In this document: positions 25,462-34,389 of the stretch, piece after piece
Position numbering within the stretch: the first letter of the stretch is position 1
Layout of the letters: each line of letters opens with the position of its first letter
Position numbers and translations under genes: made by a program
The notes under the pieces: generated by a model
The model's input: the letters and a program-made list of their open reading frames with translations, nothing else
The model's database searches: none
Told to the model about the DNA's origin: nothing
NCBI GenBank assembly: GCA_023405135.1
Contig: JAEXYZ010000083.1
Location: forward strand, 3,274 to 67,273
Length of the DNA: 64,000 nt
Reading direction: 5' to 3'
From: Bacillota bacterium
Lineage (GTDB): Bacteria; Bacillota; Bacilli; Bacillales_A; Planococcaceae

Positions 25462-25842
25462 TTATAATACCGCTGTCATTTCAATTTGTACTCGGAGACC
25501 TTCACGGAGATTTTGAATAGTTGTATGTCTTGCAGGTCGATTATCTGGGTCTGGGAACATTTTAAGCCACTCTACATTCACAACTTTTTTATACTCCTTA
25601 TCTGTTGCTAAAACACTTATATGTGCAATATTATCAGTAGTTCCACCTGCAAGCTCCACAATTTCCTTCATATAATAAAACAAATTTGCTACTTCCTCGT
25701 AAACGCTTTCTGGCATTTCACCTGTTTCTGGGTCAGAACCAATAATGGCAGATGTATATACCATATTTCCGATTTTTACAGCAGTAGGAATAGGATTTTG
25801 ATGATTAGATCCTTTAACATGTAATACTTCACGTTTAACCAT
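25462..25842 (-). CDS. RidA/YjgF-family imine deaminase-like protein
   Basis: A 126-residue RidA-family protein (VYTSAIIGSDPETGEMP, the DNIAHISVLATD segment, and ARHTTIQNLREGLRVQIEMTAVL). Members hydrolyse enamines/imines; some, such as 2-aminomuconate deaminases, act in aromatic degradation. Its place as last gene after the TRAP genes and gntR copy 2 suggests a pathway role rather than general housekeeping. The Arg in GLRVQIE occupies the position that binds the substrate carboxylate. Start at ATG 25842; the upstream GTG lies on the ribosome site. Confidence 0.8.
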   Translation of the reverse strand: MVKREVLHVKGSNHQNPIPTAVKIGNMVYTSAIIGSDPETGEMPESVYEEVANLFYYMKEIVELAGGTTDNIAHISVLATDKEYKKVVNVEWLKMFPDPDNRPARHTTIQNLREGLRVQIEMTAVL

Positions 25843-25870
25843 AACTGAATACACTCCTTTAATTAATCGC

Positions 25871-26512
25871 TTATTGTAATAATAAGTAGTTAGATTTAAT
25901 TACTTCTCCAACATTCAAAATATGTTCTTGAATACTATTGATAGCTTCTTCGACGTTACCATTTTTAATTGAATTGAAAATTGCAGTATGTTCTTTTAAT
26001 GATTGATCATTTCGTCCTGGAACAAAAATTGTTTTAAAATGATATCTATTTAATTGCGTTTTTATAATATTTACAATTTCTACTGCCTGTTTATTTGAAG
26101 AGGCTTCATAAATAATGGAATGAAAAAGCTGATTTTGCTTTGAATATTCCTCTAATTGGTGATTAAAAATATATTCTTTCATTTTGTTAAATGTCGTTTC
26201 TAATTGCTTTAATTGTTCGTTCGTAATGTTTTTCACAGTGCTTTTAATAATGACAGCTTCTAAAACAGCACGAATCTCTAAATAATTTAAAATTTCTTCT
26301 AATGTAAAAGATTTAATTGTAGCACCTTTATTTTTCTCAATCTTAAGGAGATTTTCACTTTCAAGCATTAAAAATGCCTTCTTTATCGTATTTCTACTTA
26401 CTCCAATATCTTCGGACAGTTGACTTTCATTCAATTTTTGTGCAGGTTTAAAAGTTCCTTCTAAAATTCTATTTTTAATAAAAAGGTAAGCATAATCAGT
26501 TTGAGTAGTCAT
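25871..26512 (-). CDS. GntR/FadR-type (FCD domain) regulator, copy 2
   Basis: A 213-residue paralogue of the regulator at 23459. The HTH reads LNESQLSEDIGVSRNTIKKAFLMLESENLL and the FCD domain includes RYHFKTIFVPGRNDQSLKEH. Visual identity with copy 1 is above half. The shared SRNT(V/I)KKA recognition helix suggests that both read the same operator. It lies within the transporter operon, between dctM and ridA. GAGGG precedes ATG 26512. Probably a pathway-specific regulator sensing a different intermediate. Confidence 0.87.
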   Translation of the reverse strand: MTTQTDYAYLFIKNRILEGTFKPAQKLNESQLSEDIGVSRNTIKKAFLMLESENLLKIEKNKGATIKSFTLEEILNYLEIRAVLEAVIIKSTVKNITNEQLKQLETTFNKMKEYIFNHQLEEYSKQNQLFHSIIYEASSNKQAVEIVNIIKTQLNRYHFKTIFVPGRNDQSLKEHTAIFNSIKNGNVEEAINSIQEHILNVGEVIKSNYLLLQ

Positions 26513-26555
26513 TATTGTCACCCTCTAATTTTTTTCTAGTTAAAGTGGCAATACA

Positions 26556-27836
26556 TTATTTGGCATTTACTATACTTGGCAACCAAGTTGTTATTGCAGG
26601 AATATATGTTATTACTATTAATACAATGATAGAGACAATGATAAATGGAACAATCTCACGTATAAGCTTTTCCATTTTTACATTACCTACACTAGATGCA
26701 ATAAATAAACCTGCTCCAACAGGAGGTGTTAAAATACCAATAGTAGCGTTAAGGCAAAGCATAACTCCAAATTGAACGGGATTAATACCGAATGAGTGAA
26801 CTAAAGGCATGAAAATTGGTAAAAGAATAATCATTACTGCTAGTTCATCAAGGAAAATACCAGTGATTAATAAGAATAAGTTAACGAGTAATAGAAAAAT
26901 TAAAGGATTTGTTGTTAATGAGCCTATCCATTGAACTAACATTTGTGGAATTTGTTCAAATGCTAGTACCCATCCAAAAAGGCCAGCCATAGACATAAGC
27001 ATTGTTACTACTGCAGTTGAAATAGCAGCATTAACAAGTATCTTAGGAAATTCTTTTAGTTTTAAATCCCGGTAACCAACAATGCCAACGATAATAGCTA
27101 AGACACAGGCAACAGCTGCGGATTCTGTAGCAGTAAATGCACCTGAAAGAGTACCGATTATAATTGTTAATGGAACAAGTAATGCTGGTAAAATTTTTAA
27201 GAAGCTTTTAAAGACATCACTGAATGGTGCTCGCTCGGATCTTGGGAAATTATGTTTATAACCTAGAAAGGCAATTAAAATAATTAATGAAAGTGCTAAA
27301 AGTATCCCTGGAAAAATTCCGGCAATAAACATATCATTAATAGAGACTCCGGCACCAACTGCATATATAATGAAAAGCATGCTCGGTGGAATAATTGGTC
27401 CTAATAAGGCAGCTGAAGCTGTTGTAGCTGCAGCAAAAGAGCGTTGATATCCCGCTTTTTCCATCTCGGGAATCATGATTCGGCTCATCATAGCAGTTTG
27501 GGCAGTAGCTGATCCGATAATAGATGCTAAAAACATATTAGCTATAACATTTACATATGCAAGCCCACCTTTAAAATGGCCGAATGCTTTTTTAGCGAAA
27601 TCAATTAATCGGACAGTTATTCCAGCAGAGTTCATTAGTTCACCTGCGAGCATGAATAAAGGAATTGCTAGTAAACTAAAACTTTCCACTCCTGAATACA
27701 GTTTTTGGGGGATGTTTGTGAATAAACCATATTGAGCAGTTACAATCATATATCCTAGGCTCGTTATTCCAAGAATAATAGCAATAGGTATACGCATTAA
27801 TAACAGAACAACAAAAATAATTAGTGCAACTACCAT
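26556..27836 (-). CDS. dctM: TRAP transporter large permease (DctM)
   Basis: A 426-residue polytopic protein with about 12 helices and the DctM landmarks IPLFMLAGELMNSAGITVRL, PPSMLFIIYAVGAGVSI and LFLDELAVMIILLPIFMP. It carries out Na+-driven uptake of an organic acid delivered by the binding protein. The start lies 3 bases from the dctQ stop. The operon order is P-Q-M-gntR-ridA. Confidence 0.92.
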   Translation of the reverse strand: MVVALIIFVVLLLMRIPIAIILGITSLGYMIVTAQYGLFTNIPQKLYSGVESFSLLAIPLFMLAGELMNSAGITVRLIDFAKKAFGHFKGGLAYVNVIANMFLASIIGSATAQTAMMSRIMIPEMEKAGYQRSFAAATTASAALLGPIIPPSMLFIIYAVGAGVSINDMFIAGIFPGILLALSLIILIAFLGYKHNFPRSERAPFSDVFKSFLKILPALLVPLTIIIGTLSGAFTATESAAVACVLAIIVGIVGYRDLKLKEFPKILVNAAISTAVVTMLMSMAGLFGWVLAFEQIPQMLVQWIGSLTTNPLIFLLLVNLFLLITGIFLDELAVMIILLPIFMPLVHSFGINPVQFGVMLCLNATIGILTPPVGAGLFIASSVGNVKMEKLIREIVPFIIVSIIVLIVITYIPAITTWLPSIVNAK

Positions 27837-27839
27837 AAA

Positions 27840-28337
27840 TTATTCACCCTCCATTTCTGATTCGTAGTGGAATGATTGGACCAAATGATTCAATGAATGT
27901 ATACCCATAAACAAAATTCCTGCTGGTATCGCTAAATATGGAAAAAACATAGTTATACCAAGGGACGGTGCAATTTGCATTGACACTGAATCAGAAGAAA
28001 TCCATGTAAACGATAGATAAAAAATAAAAGCACAGAAGACTGTTATAATCGCATGACCAATTACTAAAACTATTTTTTTCATAGATAGATTTAATTTTTC
28101 AAAGACAAGCTCTAGAGCAGCTGCTTGTCCAGTTTTAACACCCATACTCCCACCAATGAATGTAACCCAAACTAATGTGAAAATAGCTAATTCCTCTGAC
28201 CAACTTATTGGACTATTAAAAAAATATCGAAAAACTACACCAGCCGATATGGAACCGAGCATTAAAATCATTAAAATAATTGATAATAATTTTTCGATAT
28301 TGAAAATAACATCGCTAATCTTTTTTAGAAATCTCAT
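27840..28337 (-). CDS. dctQ: TRAP transporter small permease (DctQ)
   Basis: A 165-residue four-helix membrane protein with the DctQ motif SPISWSEELAIFTLVWVTFIGG. It forms the membrane unit with DctM. AAGGGGGAAG precedes the ATG. Confidence 0.9.
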   Translation of the reverse strand: MRFLKKISDVIFNIEKLLSIILMILMLGSISAGVVFRYFFNSPISWSEELAIFTLVWVTFIGGSMGVKTGQAAALELVFEKLNLSMKKIVLVIGHAIITVFCAFIFYLSFTWISSDSVSMQIAPSLGITMFFPYLAIPAGILFMGIHSLNHLVQSFHYESEMEGE

Positions 28338-28363
28338 GTGCTTCCCCCTTTATGCGAAAAAAG

Positions 28364-28400
28364 TTTGACCGCTACTAATGGAGTAACGGTCAAAGTGGAA
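28364..28400 (-). terminator. Intercistronic hairpin between dctP and dctQ
   Basis: On the minus strand TTTGACCGTTAC pairs with GTAGCGGTCAAA, followed by CTTTTTTCGC. Partial termination here would keep the binding protein more abundant than the permeases. Confidence 0.7.
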
Positions 28401-28435
28401 ATTAAAACATTTTATATTAAAGAAATATTTAAATC

Positions 28436-29464
28436 TTATTTATTTTCTTCGATAAATGCCTTAATTGTTTCGTTACTTGAGTATTTTTCGTAAATTTCGT
28501 TTGCAATAGTTTCAAAGTCTTCCGTACTTTCTAACTCTGTAACAGTAACCCCATTTTCTTTAATTTCATCTACACGTGAATTTTCAAGTTTAATACCTTC
28601 TTGAACTCCCCATTCAACAGCAGCAGACCAAGCATCCTTTACAATTTGTTGATCATCTGGACTTAAACTATCAAATACTTGTTTACTTCCTAAAACTACT
28701 TCTGGGAAAGTAATATGATTAGTTAATGTTAAATACTTAGCAGATTCATAGTATTTTTGTGAAAGTAATGCATCTAAATCAACGTCAACTGCTTCGATTA
28801 CCCCTGTTTGAAGTGATGTATAAACCTCTGGTAAAGGCATTGGAGTCGCACCAGCACCAACTTTATTCCAAAATTCTTCGAAAACTGGGCTACCAGGAAT
28901 ACGAATTTTTAATCCTTGTAAATCATCGATGCTGCCAACTTCACTTTTTGTTAATAAGTGACGATTACCTGCAAAAAATACATCAAATCCTATTAAGTTT
29001 TGAGCTTGTAATTCTTCTAACATTTTTGCTGCTGCATCTGTTTTACGAGCTTCATTTGCATCTTCTAAATTTGTGAATAGGAAAGGCATAAACCAACCAT
29101 TCATCGATTCTGAGCGACTACTCATTGTTCCATTACTAATAATTCCAAAATCAAGTGTTCCAGTTTCAAGTTGTTGAACTATATCTTTTTCATTTCCAAG
29201 CTGATTAGCAGGGAAAATATCGACTTTCATTCTTCCTTCTGAACGTGTTTCCAATTCCTCTTTAAATTTTTCGGCAGTAGCATATTTTACATGTGTTTCT
29301 TGAGCTTCATGGCCAAGCTTAAATGTGTATTGTTTTGATTCTTCAGATTCACCAGCACCACTAGTTGTAACTTTCTCGCCTTCACTAGCAGAATTACCAC
29401 CGCAAGCAGCTAATATAACTACTACAAATGTGAGCATTAAAAATTGCTGTAAAAACTTTTTCAT
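28436..29464 (-). CDS. dctP: TRAP transporter substrate-binding lipoprotein (DctP family)
   Basis: A 342-residue DctP-type binding protein with a lipoprotein signal (LAACGG). Family segments include KLGHEAQETHVKYATAEKFKEELE, LGNEKDIVQQLETGTLDFG and GLKIRIPGSPVFEEFW, where the Arg in KIRIP typically salt-bridges the ligand carboxylate. So the imported substrate is a carboxylate, consistent with the aromatic-acid-like pathway beside it. I chose ATG 29464, eight bases after GGGGG. First gene of the operon. Confidence 0.9.
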   Translation of the reverse strand: MKKFLQQFLMLTFVVVILAACGGNSASEGEKVTTSGAGESEESKQYTFKLGHEAQETHVKYATAEKFKEELETRSEGRMKVDIFPANQLGNEKDIVQQLETGTLDFGIISNGTMSSRSESMNGWFMPFLFTNLEDANEARKTDAAAKMLEELQAQNLIGFDVFFAGNRHLLTKSEVGSIDDLQGLKIRIPGSPVFEEFWNKVGAGATPMPLPEVYTSLQTGVIEAVDVDLDALLSQKYYESAKYLTLTNHITFPEVVLGSKQVFDSLSPDDQQIVKDAWSAAVEWGVQEGIKLENSRVDEIKENGVTVTELESTEDFETIANEIYEKYSSNETIKAFIEENK

Positions 29465-29491
29465 CCCAAAAACCCCCATATTTTGTTTTCC

Positions 29492-29505
29492 TGTTAACGC
29501 TTACA
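29492..29505 (-). promoter_or_regulatory. cre (CcpA) site upstream of dctP
   Basis: On the minus strand TGTAAGCGTTAACA fits the cre consensus at all fixed positions. It lies between promoter and gene, as in roadblock-type catabolite repression. Confidence 0.65.
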
Positions 29506-29702
29506 AAAATCCGACTTTATTAAGTAAGTATTTGTATTTACAACGTTAAGCGATCCCCCTTATAGTTCCTTAATTGTTTTATTAAATTAACACCACAAAA
29601 GTATTTAATAATTCAGACTTTTAATGATGTAACTTATGAAGTTATGCGGTTTATGTAATGGTGGGTATTAAACATAAAGGTAATTCAATATTGTATTCAC
29701 TA

Positions 29703-29755
29703 TTGTTTAACAATATTGTTTTTTAAATTATATAACAGCGTTTTTTTGGTGTCAA
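29703..29755 (-). promoter_or_regulatory. Consensus promoter and GntR-type operator of the TRAP operon
   Basis: On the minus strand: TTGACA (plus 29750-29755), 17-base spacer, TATAAT (29727-29732), then TTGTT-N-AACAA (29703-29713) just past the expected transcription start. A perfect sigma-A consensus implies a strong promoter that needs repression. Confidence 0.83.
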
Positions 29756-29987
29756 CATGAAAAAATATAGTTGTTTTTTAGTTGGAAAAATAAAATATTA
29801 CTCGTTGATGCTACATTTTTCTCGAATCTACTGTTATAGTACAAATAGTTTTCTTCTAAAAATAATGAAAAGAAGTTTATATATAGTTCAAAATTAAATT
29901 GTAAAAGAAGGAGTTTCTATCTTACTCTCGAACTTAAATTTATAGAGGCACTTAAGCCTAAAAATAAAGGAAAGTGAGAGAACTAAA
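29756..29987. other. Leader of the bstA gene
   Basis: Non-coding, AT-rich. A ribosome-site-like GGAAAGTGAGAG lies just before the ATG at 29988. No strong promoter was recognised. Confidence 0.4.
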
Positions 29988-30512
29988 ATGATTGATAATC
30001 GTTATCCTATTGGAAAATATGAAGTTCCAGAAAAGATTACAAGTGAAATACGTAAAAATTGGATTCAAGATATCTCCACATTTCCATCAAGATTAAAAGA
30101 CGTATTGAATTCAGTAACTGAGGAAGATCAACAGCTTACATATCGAGAAGAAGCATGGTCAATACGACAGCTAGTTCATCATATTGCGGATGCTCAAATC
30201 AATGTTTATACACGAATTAAATTAGCGTTAACAGAAGATAATCCAACAATTAAACCCTTTGAAGAAAATGGCTGGGTAGCGTTACCAGATTCTAATCTTC
30301 CACTTGCTTCATCTATTAGCATTATTGAAGGGTTACATACCCGTTTAAATTATTTAGTAGCAAACCTAGATGAGGAGCAATTGAAAAAAACATTTACCCA
30401 TCCGGATACGGGCATCCAAACAGTTGAGAAAACAATCGGATTCTGTGTGTGGCATGTAAACCATCATTTAGCACATATAAAAAATGCATTAGCACTCAAA
30501 AATAATTCATAA
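29988..30512 (+). CDS. bstA: DinB-superfamily bacillithiol transferase (YfiT/BstA-like)
   Basis: A 174-residue protein beginning DNRYPIGKYEVPEKIT, with metal-binding histidines in LVHHIADAQ and WHVNHHLAHI (three-His site of the DinB/YfiT fold). This matches B. subtilis YfiT/BstA, which joins bacillithiol to electrophiles and drugs. Cytosolic. Monocistronic; it ends before the vmlR leader. Confidence 0.85.
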   Translation: MIDNRYPIGKYEVPEKITSEIRKNWIQDISTFPSRLKDVLNSVTEEDQQLTYREEAWSIRQLVHHIADAQINVYTRIKLALTEDNPTIKPFEENGWVALPDSNLPLASSISIIEGLHTRLNYLVANLDEEQLKKTFTHPDTGIQTVEKTIGFCVWHVNHHLAHIKNALALKNNS

Positions 30513-30549
30513 AATATGGACTTCAATATAAGCTAAACTAACATTGTGA

Positions 30550-30762
30550 TATAATGAAGAAACTATGAACAGAAGGGAAGATGGGTGACAGATGATTAAA
30601 TAATCTTATTTTTGATGTAATCTAACAAGATTTCGTAACACAAAAATAGGATTAGTCTGCCCATTTTCTATAAGCAAATTTTAGCTATATATACCGTTAA
30701 TAGCTTATTTAATATTGCTATAAAAGCGACTAATCCTTCCAATTTTATTGGGAGGATTTTTT
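30550..30762 (+). promoter_or_regulatory. Attenuator leader of vmlR
   Basis: An extended -10 (TGATATAAT, 30547-30555) starts the leader. A candidate three-codon ORF (ATG ATT AAA TAA, 30592-30603) follows AAGGGAAGATGGGTG. CTTATTTTTG (30605-30614) can pair with CAAAAATAGG (30641-30650). AGGATTAGTC (30648-30657) pairs exactly with GACTAATCCT (30728-30737). AATCCTTCC (30732-30740) pairs with GGGAGGATT (30750-30758) as a terminator. The three helices exclude each other in series, the classic layout for antibiotic-induced readthrough. Confidence 0.78.
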
Positions 30763-30797
30763 AATTCTCCCTATTCTTTTAAGAAGGGAAGATTTGT

Positions 30798-32435
30798 ATG
30801 CAAGAACTATTAAAATTAAAAGATATACAATTTGAATTAATGGACTCTGTGCTTTTTGATCATATAAATGCAACAGTACATCAAGGGGATGTCATTGGAA
30901 TCATTGGTAAAAATGGCGCTGGGAAATCAACGTTGCTTCAAATTATCGCTGGAAATAAGCAGGTGACTAGTGGTCATTTAAAATGGTTACAGCAAAATGT
31001 TTCCATTGAAACTGTTGAACAAGAAATAGAAAGATACTCTTCGTCAAGTGTACTTACTGAAGAAGCGCTACTATTATCAAAGTGGAATGTTCCCACCAAT
31101 GATTTTATGCAGTTAAGTGGTGGGGAAAAGTTGAAAGCGAGATTAGCTAGAGGATTTTCTAAAAATGCACAAATATTAATTTTGGATGAACCGACAAATC
31201 ATTTAGATGAACAAAGTACAAAATTGCTTATTGAGCAAATAAAAGAATATAAAGGAACAGTTTTACTCGTTTCCCATGATCGATATTTTTTAGATAAAGT
31301 TGCGACGAAAATTTGGTCTCTTGAAAATAAAAACCTAATTGAACATAAAGGAAACTACTCAAGTTATATGAAGATGCGAGAGCACAAAAGACTCTCTCAA
31401 CAACGTGAGTATGAAAAGCAGCAGCAAATGGTAAATCGAATTGAAGGGCAACTAAAGGAATTAACTTCTTGGTCCCAAAAAGCCCATGCACAATCTACCA
31501 AACAGGAAGGCTTTAAAGAGTTTTATCGTGTTAAAGCAAAACGGATGGATGCACAAATAAAATCTAAAAGAAAACGACTTGAAAAAGAGCTTGAAAAGGC
31601 AAAAACTGAACCAGTTGTGCCTGAATATGAAGTGAATTTTACATTGAAGGCGAAAGAAAAACATGGTAAACGATTTTTAGAAGTCAAAAATTTAAAAAAG
31701 ACATTTGGGAATAAAATTTTATTTAAAGATGTAAATTTTACAATTCAACATGGAGAGAAAATTGCATTAGTAGGGCCAAATGGGAGCGGTAAAACAACAC
31801 TCCTAAAGATACTTATGGGTCAGGCAAGTGCAGATGGAGAAGTGTGGATCTCACCATCTGCAAGTATTGGTTATTTAACACAGGATGTATTTGATCTTCC
31901 TCTTACAAAAACACCTGAAGAATTATTTCATCAAGATACCTTTGAAAAAAGAGGATTAGTTCAAAATTTCATGAAGCATTTAGGTTTTTCAAAGGCTGCC
32001 TGGAAAGAGCAAATTCAGCATATGAGTATGGGAGAACGTATTAAATTTAAATTAATGGTCTATATACTGGAAGAAAAAGATGTGCTTATATTAGATGAGC
32101 CTACAAATCATTTAGATCTACCAACACGTGAACAGCTAGAAGAAACATTATCTCATTATAATGGGACGTTACTAATAGTTTCTCATGATCGTTATTTTCT
32201 AGAAAAAACAACAATCGGTAAGCTTGAATTTAATAATGGTTCTATTTACAAAAAGTTAAATGATATCTCAGAGAAGATAGATACGAAAGAGGAAATACTG
32301 TTAAAGTTAGAAACAGAAAGACAAGAAGTATTAGGAAAGCTTAGCTTTATGACATCAAAGGATTCACAATATCAAGAGCTTGACCAAAAGTTCAATGAAT
32401 TAACAAAACAAATTAACAGGCTTAAACAAACATAG
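30798..32435 (+). CDS. vmlR: VmlR-type antibiotic-resistance ABC-F protein
   Basis: A 545-residue ABC-F ATPase without membrane domains, closely similar over its length to B. subtilis VmlR. Two nucleotide-binding domains have Walker A GKNGAGKST and GPNGSGKTT, signatures LSGGEKLKARLA and MSMGERIKFKL, and paired LDEPTNHLD. The interdomain linker (about 220-290) is basic and coiled (SWSQKAHAQSTKQEGF, RVKAKRMDAQIKSKRKRLEKE) and enters the ribosomal E/P site. VmlR dislodges lincosamides, streptogramin A and pleuromutilins. An AAGAAGGGAAG ribosome site precedes the ATG. Expression is likely induced through the leader at 30550-30762. Confidence 0.93.
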   Translation: MQELLKLKDIQFELMDSVLFDHINATVHQGDVIGIIGKNGAGKSTLLQIIAGNKQVTSGHLKWLQQNVSIETVEQEIERYSSSSVLTEEALLLSKWNVPTNDFMQLSGGEKLKARLARGFSKNAQILILDEPTNHLDEQSTKLLIEQIKEYKGTVLLVSHDRYFLDKVATKIWSLENKNLIEHKGNYSSYMKMREHKRLSQQREYEKQQQMVNRIEGQLKELTSWSQKAHAQSTKQEGFKEFYRVKAKRMDAQIKSKRKRLEKELEKAKTEPVVPEYEVNFTLKAKEKHGKRFLEVKNLKKTFGNKILFKDVNFTIQHGEKIALVGPNGSGKTTLLKILMGQASADGEVWISPSASIGYLTQDVFDLPLTKTPEELFHQDTFEKRGLVQNFMKHLGFSKAAWKEQIQHMSMGERIKFKLMVYILEEKDVLILDEPTNHLDLPTREQLEETLSHYNGTLLIVSHDRYFLEKTTIGKLEFNNGSIYKKLNDISEKIDTKEEILLKLETERQEVLGKLSFMTSKDSQYQELDQKFNELTKQINRLKQT

Positions 32436-32446
32436 CTACAAATTAT

Positions 32447-32487
32447 GTCCTAAAAGATTGTTTTAAACAATCTTTAGGACTTTTTTT
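32447..32487 (+). terminator. Terminator of vmlR
   Basis: GTCCTAAAAGATTGTT pairs with AACAATCTTTAGGAC, followed by TTTTTTT. Confidence 0.9.
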
Positions 32488-32602
32488 GGTCTATTTACAC
32501 AAAATTTTTAATTAAAGTTTGGTATGGAAAACATGTATGTCAATTACTTTTTATCACATACTAAACCAGCTATTACTAAAGACAATAGCGTGGAAAGAAG
32601 GT

Positions 32603-34218
32603 ATGAATATGTCACCATTCTTTAAAAAAAGAGGAGTAAAACAAGTAGAAAAAAATTCCTGTCGCACCTGAAAGTAAAATAATACAAAAATCTACTTCAA
32701 AAAAAATCTCCACAGAGCTTGAAGATAATATAAATGAAATTAATCAAATATTTCAAAAGAACATGGATTTCTTAATTAGAAGATTTAATTTATTTGGTAA
32801 AACTCCTGCAGTTCTTTTATGTTTTAAATCATTAGTGGGTACTGAAAGAGTTGATCGGGATATTATAAAGCTTCTTCAAGATGACGAGACACCAATTAAT
32901 CAACCGCAACAAGTAACAAAATATATTATCGAAAATATCCTATATTTTTCAGACACAAAGGAAGTGACAGATTTTTCCTCCTTAATTAAAGCAATTTCCT
33001 CTGGAAAAGCCGTTGTTCTCATTGATGGGGCAGAACAAGGAATAGAAATGGATGTAGTGAAACAGGAAAAAGGGCAATTGAAGAGCCGAATACGGAGAGA
33101 GTTGTTCGAGGGCCAAGGGATGGTTTTATTGAGCAAATTATTGTTAATATTGCTTTACTACGTTATCGCCTTCCAGTTCCTGAGTTTTGTATTGAACAAA
33201 CAGAAGTAGGGACAAGAACAGGAACTAAAATAGCTATTTGTTATATGGATGATATTGTTAGCGAGGATTTATTAAATGAAGTGAGAAAAAGACTTGATGC
33301 TATAAACATAGATAGCATTTTAGATGCAGGATATATAGAGCAATTCATACAGGATCGTCCTCATTCACCATTCCCTCAAGTTCAAAATACAGAAAGGCCA
33401 GATAAAGTAATCGGAAATATTTTAGAAGGAAGAGTTGCCATATTAATAGATGGTAGCCCTTTTGCATTGATTGGTCCTGCAACCTTTAATCAATTTTATC
33501 AGACTAGTGAAGATTATTTTGAAAGATGGATAATATCTTCTTTTGTCCGCATTGTGCGGCTAGCAGCGTTAATTTTTTCGTTAACCTTTTCATCTTTTTA
33601 TATAACAGTATTATCCTTCCACCCCGAAACGATTCCTGCTAATTTTGTTGTTGCAGCCTCAAGTGGAAGACAAGGCGTTCCATTCCTGTTGTTATGGAAG
33701 TATTAGTTATGGAAATAGCATTGGAAATATTACGCGAGGCAACGGTAAGAATGCCACAGCAAGTAGGCGGTGCACTATCCATTGTAGGAGTACTAGTTGT
33801 TGGGCAAGCAGCAGTGCAAGCAGGATTTGTCAGTCCAATCACTGTTGTAATTATCGCTATGTCAACAATTGGATCATTTGCAACACCATCCTACAATGCA
33901 GCTACAGCATTTCGAATGTTAAGGTTTGTACTAATTATTTTAGCAGGCACTTTTGGACTTTTAGGACTTGCAGCAGGACTAATGTTAGTTCTGTCATATG
34001 ATATCTCTTCGTTCTTTTGGTGTACCATATATGGCACCCTTTCTCCAGGTAACTTAAAAGCATTAAAGGATTCCGTTATTCGGGCACCATTTGAGTGGAT
34101 GAAAGAGCGTCCTTCAGGAAATCATCCAAAAGATGCTACTCGTGGTGGTGACAGAACGAAGGATATGACAACAAGAAATTTTCTTGATAATAATGGAGGA
34201 GATTTCGATGAAACATAG
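32603..34218 (+). pseudogene. gerAA: GerAA-family spore germinant receptor A subunit, multiple frameshifts
   Basis: The pieces assemble into a GerAA protein of about 535 residues: N-terminal cytosolic domain (FLIRRFNLFGK, VVLIDGAEQGIEMD), then EPNTERVVRGPRDGFIEQ, RPDKVIGNILEGRVAILIDG, and a membrane part with SSGRQGVPFP and SPITVVIIAMSTIGSFATPSYN. One-base indels are needed at about 32650 (extra A in an A7 run), 33077 (missing A) and 33686 (missing C), plus a compensated pair at about 33988 and 34032. AAGAAGG precedes the ATG. First gene of a tricistronic gerA operon that is non-functional as written. Confidence 0.88.
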
Positions 34219-34389
34219 CGATCCAATTTCCTCAATCCAGCTCGCTTCAATTGTTACTGGTACGATGGTTGGTATATCCTTATTAGGGTTACCGAGATTT
34301 ATAGTAATAGAAGCAGGAACTGCAGCTCCTTTTGTTAGCTTCGTTGGAATCATGTTTGCTTTTTTTGGAATAGTGGCTATTACAATGCT
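34208..34389 (+). pseudogene. gerAB: GerAB-family germinant receptor B subunit, 5' fragment
   Basis: Only the first about 60 residues remain (SDPISSIQLASIVTGTMVG through FFGIVAIT), covering the first two helices of a protein that normally has about 365 residues and ten helices. The sequence then passes directly into gerAC coding DNA. AGGAG precedes ATG 34208, overlapping the gerAA end by 11 bases, the usual gerA operon spacing. Confidence 0.85.

Noticed and set aside
25700..25720. cre-like GTAAACGCTTTC inside the RidA gene
   Set aside because: Lies within coding sequence and breaks the consensus at the 3' half.
30580..30594. Leader ORF ATG-GGT-GAC-AGA-TGA in the vmlR leader
   Set aside because: The putative ribosome site is only two bases from its ATG; the ORF at 30592 fits better.
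33645..34001. 118-codon plus-strand ORF within gerAA
   Set aside because: Out of frame with the conserved GerAA sequence; Ser/Cys-rich shadow translation.
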